A DNA stretch of 56,714 bases from Promethearchaeota archaeon (lineage in GTDB: Archaea; Asgardarchaeota; Lokiarchaeia; Sigynarchaeales; SOKP01): positions 1 through 56,714 of the forward strand of contig JAEOTV010000153.1 of assembly GCA_016839635.1 (NCBI GenBank). The letters are read 5' to 3'. Of this stretch, positions 36,006-45,289 are shown one piece after another. Every line of letters starts with the position of its first letter. Position 1 is the stretch's first letter. The notes below the pieces were generated by a model. That model saw only the letters and a program-made list of their open reading frames with translations, was not told the origin of the DNA and ran no database searches. Position numbers and translations under genes: made by a program.

Positions 36006-36734
36006 ATGGAGGATAAAGATAGCGTTTCTTCAGAAAATTATGCAAATTGGTTTGCGCTTTATAATCTTTGCCAAATTATCGGAAGTCGGAAAGCTATTCA
36101 TATAAGTAGCGTTGAATTTGGAAAGATCCTCAATCTATCTCAACAAACAGCTTCTAGAAGAATAAATCAATTAGAAGAAATAGGTTGGATTCAAAGAAAG
36201 ATTGTAGGAAAAGAACAAATCATAAGAATCACTAAGAAAGGGGCGGATATTATGCTTGCAATGTATAAAGATTTAAAACAAATTCTCGAAGAAATATTAA
36301 TAGTGGGGGAAGTTACTGAAGGAATGGGAGAGGGAGGATATTATGTTAGAATTAAAGAATATTATGAACAATTTAAAGAAAAATTAGGATTTACACCTTA
36401 TTACGGAACATTAAATGTACAATTAAGTGATCTTAACAAAGAATTATTAGAAGAGAATTTTAAAAATCGAATTCCAGTCAGAATTATTGGATTTGAAAAG
36501 GAAGAAGAGAAAGAAGGAGGGCGTGTAAAACGGACATTTGGGTCAGTTGATTGCTATCATTGTATTGTGTCTCGTTTAGATGATCAAGATAATAAAGTAA
36601 ATGCTGCTATTTTAAAAATTAAAAGAACACACCATAAGAAAAATATTGTAGAAGTCTTAGCGGCTCCATTCCTAAGAGATAAACTTAAATTAAAAGATGG
36701 GGATAGATTAAGAATAGAATTTCTTAAAACATAA
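36006..36734 (+). CDS. ribK: CTP-dependent riboflavin kinase with N-terminal winged helix
   Basis: 242 residues from the ATG at 36006. An N-terminal MarR-like winged helix (residues 15-85; LSQQTASRRINQLEEIGWI) precedes the archaeal CTP:riboflavin kinase domain with GEGGYYVRIKEYYEQFKEKLG, YYGTLNVQL and the C-terminal KDGDRLRIEF. The domain order is that of archaeal RibK/RibR proteins that combine repressor and kinase. It makes FMN, the substrate of the upstream RibL. The start 1 bp after ribL indicates tight coupling, and the winged helix suggests autoregulation. Confidence 0.92.
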   Translation: MEDKDSVSSENYANWFALYNLCQIIGSRKAIHISSVEFGKILNLSQQTASRRINQLEEIGWIQRKIVGKEQIIRITKKGADIMLAMYKDLKQILEEILIVGEVTEGMGEGGYYVRIKEYYEQFKEKLGFTPYYGTLNVQLSDLNKELLEENFKNRIPVRIIGFEKEEEKEGGRVKRTFGSVDCYHCIVSRLDDQDNKVNAAILKIKRTHHKKNIVEVLAAPFLRDKLKLKDGDRLRIEFLKT

Positions 36735-36754
36735 GATTAAAAATACCCTTTATA

Positions 36755-37378
36755 TCATATATGATTATTTTTTTTTTTTATCATGTAATATATATTTATC
36801 ATCCTAAATAGAAATGTTCCTAAAGCGAGCCACATAAAGATAAATAGATATAGATTAAAGAAATTGTAGAAAAAACTAATTATAGAGATTATAACAATAA
36901 AAAATAACCTCTCCGACCTTGCCATAAGTCCAATATCGAAATCACCTTTAAAAAATACTTCAGCTCTTGCTCTAGTATAACTAATCATAATAGAAGCTAT
37001 AAAAGATATTAAAATAATAAATTTCATATCAATAGAATTCCATAGTAATTGATCCTGATTATAAAAATATAATCCCAAGAATATAAAAAACTCAGAAGTC
37101 CTGTCCATAAATGAATCAAAAAAACCCCCAAATTTTGTTGCTCTATTAGTTAATCGAGCTATTGCTCCATCGCATCCATCCATAATTCCTGTAATAAATA
37201 CAAAAATAGAGAAACCTAGAAGGCTTCGAAAAAATACTAAAGTGATAAAGCTTAGGATTGAAAAACAAAACATAATGATTGTAGCTATATTTGGGGTGAT
37301 GCCTATTCGGATTAAACCTTTTGCTATTTGATTTACTAAGGGTCTAAAAAGATATCTAAGTCTAAATTTTGAAGGCAT
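36755..37378 (-). CDS. CDP-alcohol phosphatidyltransferase family membrane enzyme
   Basis: 207 residues with about six transmembrane segments. The complete family motif DG-X2-AR-X8-G-X3-D-X3-D is read in DGCDGAIARLTNRATKFGGFFDSFMDR. It would join an alcohol headgroup (inositol phosphate, serine or glycerol) to CDP-archaeol in polar-lipid synthesis; the headgroup cannot be told from the sequence. It is convergent with ribK and divergent from the small gene at 37503. Confidence 0.9.
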   Translation of the reverse strand: MPSKFRLRYLFRPLVNQIAKGLIRIGITPNIATIIMFCFSILSFITLVFFRSLLGFSIFVFITGIMDGCDGAIARLTNRATKFGGFFDSFMDRTSEFFIFLGLYFYNQDQLLWNSIDMKFIILISFIASIMISYTRARAEVFFKGDFDIGLMARSERLFFIVIISIISFFYNFFNLYLFIFMWLALGTFLFRMINIYYMIKKKNNHI

Positions 37379-37502
37379 ATTTCATATTGTTTTAACGGAT
37401 AAATTAAAATATATTTCACCTTATAAAATAACATAGTTTTTTTATTTTGGATATTTTAAATATATAAATAAATGATTTAAACAATAAGGAGATTGAACAC
37501 TC

Positions 37503-37808
37503 TTGAAATTACGCCTTATTTTGAAAACCAAAACCAAGAAAAATAAAGAAATATCTTTAAAATTCAACATTGCTCCTAGTAAGCACATTGGTTTTATTAA
37601 TTTTATAAATTTAGCCTTAAAGCAAGACCTACCCATAGAATTATCTTTTGAAAAAGTATCAAAAACTGGTGAACGAGAAGAAAGTAAAATTGTTGGGCAA
37701 TTTAAGCTAAAAGGAAAAGCTGATTCGCAATTTTATACGTTAGAAGGGGAAATTCAAGAAACAGAACGCAAGAAAAAAAAACTCCAGCAAAAGAGAAAAA
37801 CACATTAA
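37503..37808 (+). CDS. Small basic protein, 101 aa, unknown
   Basis: TTG start supported by a Shine-Dalgarno aaggag at about 37486-37491. The product is highly basic (ILKTKTKKNKEISLKFNI, then a C-terminal ERKKKKLQQKRKTH) with a beta-rich centre, which suggests nucleic-acid or ribosome association. No family is recognised. It is convergent with the CheR-CheD fusion gene, 23 bp apart. Confidence 0.5.
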   Translation: MKLRLILKTKTKKNKEISLKFNIAPSKHIGFINFINLALKQDLPIELSFEKVSKTGEREESKIVGQFKLKGKADSQFYTLEGEIQETERKKKKLQQKRKTH

Positions 37809-37831
37809 GATTTTTTTGACGATTCGAAGTC

Positions 37832-39883
37832 TTAATGAATTTTTCTATACTCAAACTCCCAAGTCTTTTTGACATGTAATGTATCATTTATCGTATCGTA
37901 AATAACCGCTCTTTCACTTAATCCCCCTAAGTCTTCAGCTTCCACTTCTATTTGATGTTTATTTAAATGTGCTTTTACAGCGTCAATATTTTCTTGATAT
38001 GTCGTATCATAATCTAAAAATAATTTTGCTCCTCCCACAATTAAAGCTTTAATATTTGATTTCTTACCCCCATGAAATAAAATATTGTTGTGTAAATCTT
38101 TAACTCCAGTATCTACAAATGTATGAGGGAAAAGGAAATGATAACCTTGTTTTGAAGCTGATGAAGAAGGTAATGACATATGGGATAAAGCAAAAATATT
38201 ATTCACTGGATCCCTAAGTATTAAAGAAATACCTGATCCTAAACCTTTTATTATAAATTTAGTAGCAACTTCATTTTTATCGTAAGAATTAATTAATCCG
38301 TAGTACCCCATAGGTATATTTAGTTCCTTTTTCTCATTTGGTTTATCTATTCGATCCATACGTTTTTCTTCATATGTATTTAATGTTTCTTCGTTTTCCA
38401 TAATATCTTTTGAAAATCCATTTATCTGGACTTCATTTAGCAAGACTAGTCGTGTATAATCTCCTGCTTGTCTAATTCGACGTTCAAATTGTTTTTCCTT
38501 TTGTTCTATTAATCTCTCTCTGTGTTCTACTCTTTTAGTGAGGTGTTCTAAAATTTTTATCCTGTCTTTAACTTCTTCTTCTTTTTCTCCAATTTCCTTA
38601 ACTAATTCATCTATTTTTGTTCTTTTTTTTTCTATTTTACTATATTTTTCGTCTATATATGCAATTCTCTCTTCTATCGCTTTTTCACGTTGCTCCAGAA
38701 GTAATTCTCGTTGTCTTAACTTTTTTTCCCATTGTTTAAGAGAAGAAATTTTAGAATCTTCTTTATTACTATTAATTGATTCTTTTAATTGATTATATTG
38801 ATGATTATTACTATTGCCATTAGCTCCATTATTAATCTCAATCCCAGTAATCTTAACTTCTGTTTCTATACTTTCAAGTTTGTTTAATTCTTTGATTTCA
38901 TTTTTACGTTTAATGCTTTCTTTCTTAATTTCATTTTCAGAAATTTTTATTATATTTGAAAGATCTTTAGTTAATGTTTTGATTTTCGCTTTTGTGTGAA
39001 TAATATTAACAACCTGCTCATTTTTATGCTCTAAATGTTTCTTTAGGGGTTTTATAATCTCTATTTTTGAATATTTGTGATTTTCAAATAAATTGCTAAC
39101 CTTGTTCTTAAAGGCAGCATTTTGAGAAGAGAAATTTTTGATGTAAAAACGATCTCGCATATTAATTGATTTAAAATTACTATTTTTAAGGGGTAGTGTC
39201 TCTGAACCACCTAAGATTAATAATCCTCCATCGTAGAGCCTTGGTTCCAAAGTTTTTAATAGTTTTTCTCTTGCAAATTGATTTATATAGATAAAGAAGT
39301 TTCTACAAAATATAGCATCATATTTTACTCTTTTTTGATGACCCTTAATAATATCCTCTTGAATTAATTCAACCTTGTCTTTAATTTCTTTAGATAATAT
39401 AAATTTTGGACCGAGTTCAGTGTCTTCTTTTGAAAAATAAGTCTTCAAATATATATTTGGAGTTTCATGTACTGGATATTCTCCATAAATCCCTTCTTTT
39501 GCCATTTTAAGAGCTGCAGGGTCAATATCTGAAGCTACTATTTCAAAATCAGGAAAATTTTTATTACTTTTCTTCATTTGGTCTAATATCATTGCTATAG
39601 TATATGGTTCATCTCCAGTAGCGCAAGGTGCGGACCATATACGAAGTGGCCTATTCGTGTAATTGACATAGAATTTGATAAAAACCTCGAAATTCTTAAA
39701 AATATTATAATTTCTAAAAAAATAAGTATAATTAATTGTAAATTTATCTAAAAACAAATCAACTTCAATAGGATTTTCACGAATATATTTTATATATTCT
39801 TGATAGTAAATTAGATTTAAGTTCTTCATCCTAAAATCGATACGTTTTTCAAGAAAGTTCCTTTGATAATGTTCAAACTTCAT
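37832..39883 (-). CDS. CheR methyltransferase - coiled coil - degenerate CheD fusion
   Basis: 683 residues. Residues 1-235 are a CheR-type SAM methyltransferase (NYTYFFRNYNIF, IWSAPCATGDEPYTIAMIL, FCRNFFIYINQ, LILGGSETLPL). Residues 270-510 are highly charged with a long coiled coil (LRQRELLLEQREKAIEERIA). Residues 522-683 are a CheD-like domain (GLGSGISLILRDP, FALSHMSLP, ALIVGGAKLF, EDLGGLSERAVIY). CheD enzymes use Cys, His and Thr; here the Cys position is Gly551 and the Thr position Ile545, while His568 is kept, so deamidase activity is unlikely. The first ATG leaves out an upstream CheR-like stretch. No che cluster is near. Confidence 0.85.
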   Translation of the reverse strand: MKFEHYQRNFLEKRIDFRMKNLNLIYYQEYIKYIRENPIEVDLFLDKFTINYTYFFRNYNIFKNFEVFIKFYVNYTNRPLRIWSAPCATGDEPYTIAMILDQMKKSNKNFPDFEIVASDIDPAALKMAKEGIYGEYPVHETPNIYLKTYFSKEDTELGPKFILSKEIKDKVELIQEDIIKGHQKRVKYDAIFCRNFFIYINQFAREKLLKTLEPRLYDGGLLILGGSETLPLKNSNFKSINMRDRFYIKNFSSQNAAFKNKVSNLFENHKYSKIEIIKPLKKHLEHKNEQVVNIIHTKAKIKTLTKDLSNIIKISENEIKKESIKRKNEIKELNKLESIETEVKITGIEINNGANGNSNNHQYNQLKESINSNKEDSKISSLKQWEKKLRQRELLLEQREKAIEERIAYIDEKYSKIEKKRTKIDELVKEIGEKEEEVKDRIKILEHLTKRVEHRERLIEQKEKQFERRIRQAGDYTRLVLLNEVQINGFSKDIMENEETLNTYEEKRMDRIDKPNEKKELNIPMGYYGLINSYDKNEVATKFIIKGLGSGISLILRDPVNNIFALSHMSLPSSSASKQGYHFLFPHTFVDTGVKDLHNNILFHGGKKSNIKALIVGGAKLFLDYDTTYQENIDAVKAHLNKHQIEVEAEDLGGLSERAVIYDTINDTLHVKKTWEFEYRKIH

Positions 39884-40111
39884 CCCTGTTGCAATTTTTA
39901 ACTCTTCTATAAGAGCGTCTAAAGATGAAGGATTGATTGATGATACAGAAATTTTTTACACCAAAACGCCTGATATTAAGATTTTTAACTCTATTGTATT
40001 AAGAATGTTATAGTATTAATATACTAGGGAAGATATCTTTGTGATTGAGGGTGTAACAGAACAGAACAATATATTTTGTGGTAAAAAAATTTCTGGATCT
40101 TAGTCAATGAA

Positions 40112-40861
40112 TTAATTTAGTGAAATAAATCCCAATTTTATAAGATTTTTACATATATTATATACTTGACCATGCTGAATATCTAATTGATTAGATATTT
40201 GGGAGATTGATTTTTCCCCATTGATTGTTTCATAAACCCTAAATGATTTTTCTCCCGTTAAATAGTACCTCGGATTAATTTTTTTGGTGGTAGTGAAAAT
40301 TGGTATATAATTATAGTATTCAGGAAGGGATTCAACTATTTTAGGTTCTGTTGTTTGTTTTTGGGGCTTATTAGGTTCACGTTCAAAACTTCTTATCCAA
40401 TCAACAACTTGATTATTATATTGAGCTTTTTCGGTTTTCTCCTCATCTTCAATAAGGCGCTCAATTACATTATAAAATGATTTAAAACTGTCTAATCTTC
40501 CATTCCAGTTTAAGATTTGATCGACATTGAATTCTTTTAAAAATGAGTTAGATATTTTTTTTAAAAATTCTTGCACCTCAGCATGATTCGAATTTTTATC
40601 ATAAGTTGCAATGTAAATTAATTCAGGAATGTTCATATCTTTTAGAAAAGAAAGTTTCAGATTATTATTCGAAAGTTTCAACTCAGAAATACTTCCCATA
40701 GATTCAAATGAATCAGAAAACGAGTTTAATGCTGAAAAAAACCCAGATACCATTATTAGGTTATCTACTTCTGAAAATAAATTTTTAATATTAGTTGAAT
40801 TACAGAAACTCTTAGATAATAGTGGTAATCCATCTTTAATTATCAGAACATCGCAAATCAT
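40112..40861 (-). CDS. Longin-like domain fused to a C-terminal winged helix
   Basis: 249 residues. Residues 1-115 (MICDVLIIKDGLPLLSKSF, LIMVSGFFSALNSFSDSF, ELIYIATYDKNSNHAEVQ) have the longin/roadblock-like strand-helix order common in Asgard GTPase-associated proteins. A variable linker follows (residues 150-195, with PNKPQKQTTEPK). Residues 205-249 form a compact winged helix (YETINGEKSISQISNQLD, QVYNICKNLIKLGFISL). The combination suggests a link between a GTPase or membrane signal and transcription, but this is inference. It lies upstream of the CheR-CheD gene on the same strand, 228 bp apart. Confidence 0.55.
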   Translation of the reverse strand: MICDVLIIKDGLPLLSKSFCNSTNIKNLFSEVDNLIMVSGFFSALNSFSDSFESMGSISELKLSNNNLKLSFLKDMNIPELIYIATYDKNSNHAEVQEFLKKISNSFLKEFNVDQILNWNGRLDSFKSFYNVIERLIEDEEKTEKAQYNNQVVDWIRSFEREPNKPQKQTTEPKIVESLPEYYNYIPIFTTTKKINPRYYLTGEKSFRVYETINGEKSISQISNQLDIQHGQVYNICKNLIKLGFISLN

Positions 40862-41080
40862 TAAGCTCAGAAAAAAATCTCGTTTCTTTTAAAAATACTG
40901 GTGCCGTTTTAATCAGATTAATACTATCTATGAAATTGGAAAAAAAAAAGAATTATAATACTTCAGTGATATCAGAATAATATAATTGATCTTAAAAAAA
41001 AGATTATCTACGAGCTCCTTATTGTATTTTCTTATTAGATGAATATGAATATTATTATACATTAATTATAAAGGCGATAT

Positions 41081-41839
41081 ATGTTGAAAGCGGTAATTCT
41101 TTGTGCCGGTTATGGAAAACGTCTAAAACCCTATACAGAAACTCTTCAAAAATCAATGATTCCAATTCATAATAAACCTCTTTTAGAATACATTTTAAAT
41201 GGCTTGAAATATGCAGGATTAAAAGATTTTATATTGGTTGTAGGCTATAAAAAAGAACAAATTTTAGACTATTTCAAAAATGGAGAGAATTGGAATATCA
41301 ATATAGAATATATCGAACAAAAAAAGTTAAATGGTACAGGAGGAGCCTTATTGGAATGTGAAAAATTAATTGAAAATTCACATTTTTTTCTAACTTGGGG
41401 AGATATATTAGTACCATATTCTGTATATAAAGATATTTTAATTCTTTTCAACCAGGAACACCATAATTTTATATTAGTCTCGAATTATATTGATGACCCA
41501 TTTAAAGGAGCAGCAGTTTATATAAGAAATAATTACTGCTTGGATATTGTCGAAAAACCTCCTCCTGGTGAATCAACCTCAAATTTAAATAATTCTGGAA
41601 TTTTTATCTTATCAAAAATAATTTTTGAAGTATTAAATACACTTAAACCCTCTATACGAGGTGAAATCGAATTGACAGATGCATTAAGATTTGGAATTAA
41701 TTCAAGAAAGTGGAATATTCGAGTTATGAAAATGAAAAGAAATCAATTTAGAGGAGATTTTGGAGATAAAAATACTTATGAGATCTTGAAAGATAATTCA
41801 AGTTGGTTAAATGATTTAGTCGATGACAAAAAGGACTAA
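41081..41839 (+). CDS. Sugar-1-phosphate nucleotidyltransferase
   Basis: 252 residues. The catalytic signature LKAVILCAGYGKRLKPYT with the KSMIPIHNKPLLEYI activator region, the metal-site LTWGDILVPY and the later VEKPPPGE with GIFILSK are all present, as in glucose-1-phosphate uridylyl/thymidylyl or mannose-1-phosphate guanylyltransferases. There is no C-terminal left-handed helix. It makes an NDP-sugar for surface glycans; the sugar is not determined. The gene is isolated, with AT-rich flanks. Confidence 0.85.
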   Translation: MLKAVILCAGYGKRLKPYTETLQKSMIPIHNKPLLEYILNGLKYAGLKDFILVVGYKKEQILDYFKNGENWNINIEYIEQKKLNGTGGALLECEKLIENSHFFLTWGDILVPYSVYKDILILFNQEHHNFILVSNYIDDPFKGAAVYIRNNYCLDIVEKPPPGESTSNLNNSGIFILSKIIFEVLNTLKPSIRGEIELTDALRFGINSRKWNIRVMKMKRNQFRGDFGDKNTYEILKDNSSWLNDLVDDKKD

Positions 41840-41983
41840 AAAATTTTATTTTCCAGTTAGAAGTCCTAACTTCCTAATTCTCAAAAAAAAAATTACGCCT
41901 TTTTATATTAGATAATAGAAGTGTTATTGAAAAAAGAATTCCATGCAATTTAAAATAGATGAAAAAATAAAGGGATTCCAAGA

Positions 41984-42499
41984 GTGAATCAGATTCTTGA
42001 AAGAAAAAGAGTTATAATTTTTATTGATCACGCTAACATATTCCATAATATCGAAAAATTGAACATACGTATTAATTATTTAAAGCTAAAAGATATTTTT
42101 AAGAAGCATCATCATTTAGTTGGGCTTTTTATGTATATGGGAATCCCTGATACGATTTTACCAAAAAAACTCAATTTCTTAAAATATCTACAGGCTCAGG
42201 GATTTGTTATTCAACCAAAACCAGTAATTACCTCCCCAAATGGCGTAAAAAAGCAAAAGGGTGTTGATATCTTTATATATAAAGATATTGTAGAATTAGC
42301 TGAAGATGATACCTTTGACAAAGCAATACTAGTTAGTGGAGACTCAGATTTTTTAGATGTAGTAAGAAAATTAAAAGAATTAAATAAAGAACTTGAAATT
42401 TGGAGTTTTAAAAAATCAATCTCGCGGTTATTAATAGAGGAAGCTGGAAAGGAAAATGTTTACTATATTGATAATATATTAGAAAAAATTAAATGCTAG
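41984..42499 (+). CDS. NYN-domain (LabA/DUF88-like) predicted RNase
   Basis: 171 residues from a GTG start. The PIN-like NYN active-site acids are seen: Asp and Asn in IIFIDHANIFHNI, Asp in KKQKGVDIFIYKDIVELA, and the SGDSDF of ILVSGDSDFLDVVRKL. NYN domains cleave RNA. It is a single domain with no accessory part. No toxin-antitoxin partner is adjacent. It is followed by 280 bp of non-coding sequence with inverted repeats. Confidence 0.88.
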   Translation: MNQILERKRVIIFIDHANIFHNIEKLNIRINYLKLKDIFKKHHHLVGLFMYMGIPDTILPKKLNFLKYLQAQGFVIQPKPVITSPNGVKKQKGVDIFIYKDIVELAEDDTFDKAILVSGDSDFLDVVRKLKELNKELEIWSFKKSISRLLIEEAGKENVYYIDNILEKIKC

Positions 42500-42573
42500 T
42501 TTACAAAAAAGTTAGGAGTTTAAAAGTATACTTAACGATAAATAATTGTTTTTTTAAACAAACTTCTCCTACA

Positions 42574-42659
42574 TGAGAGAATGTGAGAAGAATTTCTAAT
42601 TAAATCATTCGCTAATATTTTATTTCCCTTCGTAAAATTTCTTCTCAAATGTTCTCTCT
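42574..42659. repeat. Imperfect inverted repeat, possible structured RNA or terminator
   Basis: The left arm (about 42574-42595, gagagaatgtgagaagaat) is complementary to the right arm (42636-42659, ttcttctcaaatgttctctc): 7 bp, a small internal loop and 9 bp, around a 40-base AT-rich loop. It lies between the NYN gene and the 42780 membrane gene. No open frame is inside. It could be a terminator, a small RNA or a remnant of a small inverted-repeat element. Confidence 0.4.
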
Positions 42660-42681
42660 TTTTGAGGAGGTTTATATTTTT

Positions 42682-42700
42682 CCAATTTTATAAAAATTGG
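42682..42700. promoter_or_regulatory. Palindrome upstream of 42780 membrane gene
   Basis: A perfect 8-bp inverted repeat, ccaatttt-ata-aaaattgg, lies about 80 bp upstream of the start of the membrane gene at 42780. Its position fits an operator overlapping or flanking the promoter, or a short hairpin. The composition is AT-rich, so a chance origin is possible. Confidence 0.3.
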
Positions 42701-42779
42701 ACTCTTTAAAAAATATTAACAAAGCATTTTTATTTCTAAACATAATTAATTCTACTATCAAATTTTTAAATGATTTAGA

Positions 42780-43346
42780 ATGAGTGAAGATAAATATAAA
42801 CATCGTTATTACTACAAAGAATCTTATGAAGCAGCTATTGGTACATTTGCAGTGGCTATAGTATTTCTTTTTGTGGCAATTTTGTCATTATTTTTTCTAG
42901 CCTTTAACATTCATTTTATAGCGCTTTCAAGTTGGGGTTACTGGCTTTTTATACCTGCTTTTTTCATCTTTATTGGAGGATTTGAACAACTTTATAGGAA
43001 TTATAAATATAAGCAAGTTGTTAAGAATGCTCTTACCCAACGTAACTTTCAAGGGACATATAAACTTGAACATATCGCATTGGAAATTGGCATGAAACCA
43101 AGTATCTTGCTACGTGTGCTATTAGATCTAAGAGTTCAGGGAATAGTGAAATATAGTTTTGATGCTGAAACAGGACAAATTATTTTAGGTACACCAATAA
43201 CATATACACCCTCTGCTGAATATGTTGCTCCCCCTAAAAAGATGGATGAGCCCTTATTAACAGAAGGAAAAAATTATTGTGTCTATTGTGGTCACAAAAT
43301 AGAATCTAGTGGTAATTTTTGCCCGAATTGTGGGTCTAAACTTTAA
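42780..43346 (+). CDS. Membrane protein with cytosolic winged-helix-like part and C-terminal zinc ribbon
   Basis: 188 residues. Two transmembrane helices (about 18-42 and 50-65) are followed by a soluble part with a short helix-turn-helix-like region (LEHIALEIGMKPSILLRVLL then GIVKYSFD) and a C-terminal zinc ribbon (CVYCGHKIESSGNFCPNCGS). The zinc ribbon is the short type found at protein ends in many archaeal membrane proteins. Function unknown; a membrane-bound sensor or regulator is possible. Confidence 0.65.
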   Translation: MSEDKYKHRYYYKESYEAAIGTFAVAIVFLFVAILSLFFLAFNIHFIALSSWGYWLFIPAFFIFIGGFEQLYRNYKYKQVVKNALTQRNFQGTYKLEHIALEIGMKPSILLRVLLDLRVQGIVKYSFDAETGQIILGTPITYTPSAEYVAPPKKMDEPLLTEGKNYCVYCGHKIESSGNFCPNCGSKL

Positions 43347-43544
43347 ATTTTTTTAAATTTTTTCTTTTTTCTCTTTCATCTTTTATTTATTCTATTTCAA
43401 CATAGACATAATCTAACTGAGATTTATTACTAGATCGGTAAAATTGTGTTTAATTGAAAAAAGATAATCAGAATCAAACAAAAATATATATACTCTTTAA
43501 TCACACTATTATCAATAAATTTTTACTAAAAAAAATGATTAAAA

Positions 43545-44960
43545 ATGAGTAATGAAGAAATAAGAACTGGAGAATTAATATCTAAAAGAACTACAATATT
43601 CTATAGTTTCGCAGGTATTGCAGATACAATGAGCTATCAAATATTTACGTTTTATATATTCAACTTCTATTACACGGTAATTATTGGTGATATTTGGCTG
43701 GTTACAATAGGTTATATTCTTTGGTCTATATGGAATGCTTTTAATGACCCACTTTTAGGTATACTTTCTGATCGAACAAGTACGAGATGGGGAAGAAGAA
43801 AACCATATATCATAGCAGGAATAATTCCTACCTGTATATTAGTAATTCTGCTATGGGCAGCCCCTCTTGATAACCCAATTATGGGTTTTATATATTTTCT
43901 CATTATAATAAACTTATTTGACACGTTTTATACAGCTTATTCTTTAAATCAAACAAGTTTATTTCCCGAAATGTTCCAAGACTTAGATCAAAGAACAAAG
44001 GCTAATCAATATGTTGCGATCTTCAACATAATTGGATTGTTATTTGCGGCTTTACTGCCTTCTTTTTTTATCGATGAATTAATAGATTTTGGGTCTTTAA
44101 CAACAAGAGCAGCAAGACAGATGCAATATATAACAGCTTCAATTATTATGGCAATCTTAGCAGGTATATTTGCGTTTATATTTATAATGTTTGGTATAAA
44201 GGAGAGAAAAGAATATTCTAAGGATCCCGAACAAGCTCCCTCTTTTGGTAAATCAGTAAAATTGACTTTTAAAAACAAAGCCTTTAAATACTATGTTCTA
44301 GTAAATTTCGCACAATGGTATATTTTTGGATTAGTTCCTATAATTAATACATATTACTTAGGATATATAATTGGCATAACAGATGCTTTCTTTCAGATGA
44401 TGTTTTTAGCATTAATTTTCATATCGGCAATTATTTTTATGATTATTTGGCGAAATATTTTTACTAAAAATGGTGCAAAGAAAGCGCATATGAGAGCATT
44501 AGGAGCAATGATAATTGCATTGATTCCAACCCTATTCATATGGGAAATTATCGGAGCAATATTTACTTATATTTTGATGGGATTTGGATTTGCAGGAATT
44601 ATGTTTGGTCGGGATGTCGTAATGAGTGCAATTATTGACTATGATGAAAACAATACAGGAATAAGACGTGAAGGGGCTTACTATGGTGTTAATGCATTAA
44701 TAATTCGATTATCCACAGTAGCCGTAGCAATATCTCTTGCAATTGTTTTCCCTACTGTTGGATGGGCCACCTATGACCCTGCTTCGGTGACTGATTTAAC
44801 GCTAATTGGAATACGTATCTTAATGTGTATTTTCCCCAGTGTAGCCATTGGTTTAGCACTAATATTATTTAGGAAATTCCCAATCAATAAGGAAAAATAT
44901 GCTGAAATAAAAGAAAAACTAGAGGAACTTCACTCAGAAAAACTACAAAAGACAGGTTAA
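43545..44960 (+). CDS. MFS transporter, glycoside-pentoside-hexuronide (MelB-like) type
   Basis: 471 residues with 12 predicted transmembrane segments. The loop 2-3 signature SDRTSTRWGRRKPYIIAG and FNDPLLGILSD are typical of the GPH/MelB cation-coupled sugar symporters. The charged C-terminus is cytosolic. The substrate is unknown: likely a sugar or glycoside, but sulfonate and other organic-ion members exist. No sugar catabolic gene is adjacent. Confidence 0.85.
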   Translation: MSNEEIRTGELISKRTTIFYSFAGIADTMSYQIFTFYIFNFYYTVIIGDIWLVTIGYILWSIWNAFNDPLLGILSDRTSTRWGRRKPYIIAGIIPTCILVILLWAAPLDNPIMGFIYFLIIINLFDTFYTAYSLNQTSLFPEMFQDLDQRTKANQYVAIFNIIGLLFAALLPSFFIDELIDFGSLTTRAARQMQYITASIIMAILAGIFAFIFIMFGIKERKEYSKDPEQAPSFGKSVKLTFKNKAFKYYVLVNFAQWYIFGLVPIINTYYLGYIIGITDAFFQMMFLALIFISAIIFMIIWRNIFTKNGAKKAHMRALGAMIIALIPTLFIWEIIGAIFTYILMGFGFAGIMFGRDVVMSAIIDYDENNTGIRREGAYYGVNALIIRLSTVAVAISLAIVFPTVGWATYDPASVTDLTLIGIRILMCIFPSVAIGLALILFRKFPINKEKYAEIKEKLEELHSEKLQKTG

Positions 44961-45289
44961 GAAGATTTATCGAAATATATTATAAAATTTTTCTTTTTTT
45001 TTGTTTTACTAAAACTGTATTGAATAATCATAATTTGTCGTCTTTTCTTGATATATATTGTTTGTAACTATCCAACTTTCTACTAAATTCAGAGAGGCTT
45101 TTTTTTTAAATACCAGATCGGTTTTAAATATATCAAATTGAATTATCTCCGAGATGAAGTATAATTTCAAAAGGCTTTATTAATAAAGAATCCTCTAAAA
45201 ATTCATTTAATAAGGTTTCTAATTCAAAGAATTCGAATGATTTTAATCATAATGAAGTTACAAATTTAGAAAACAATAAAGTCTCTACT
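44961..45289 (+). other. Non-coding or undetermined 5' region before the 45290 gene
   Basis: 329 bp without a start codon for a full gene. The first 190 bases are AT-rich with T-runs (possible terminator of the MFS gene near 44990-45003). From 45158 the frame of the downstream gene is open and protein-like (SKGFINKESSKNSFNKVS), but contains no ATG, GTG or TTG before 45290. An ATG at 45154 lies in another frame, which stops after nine codons, so a frameshift is possible. Confidence 0.4.
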
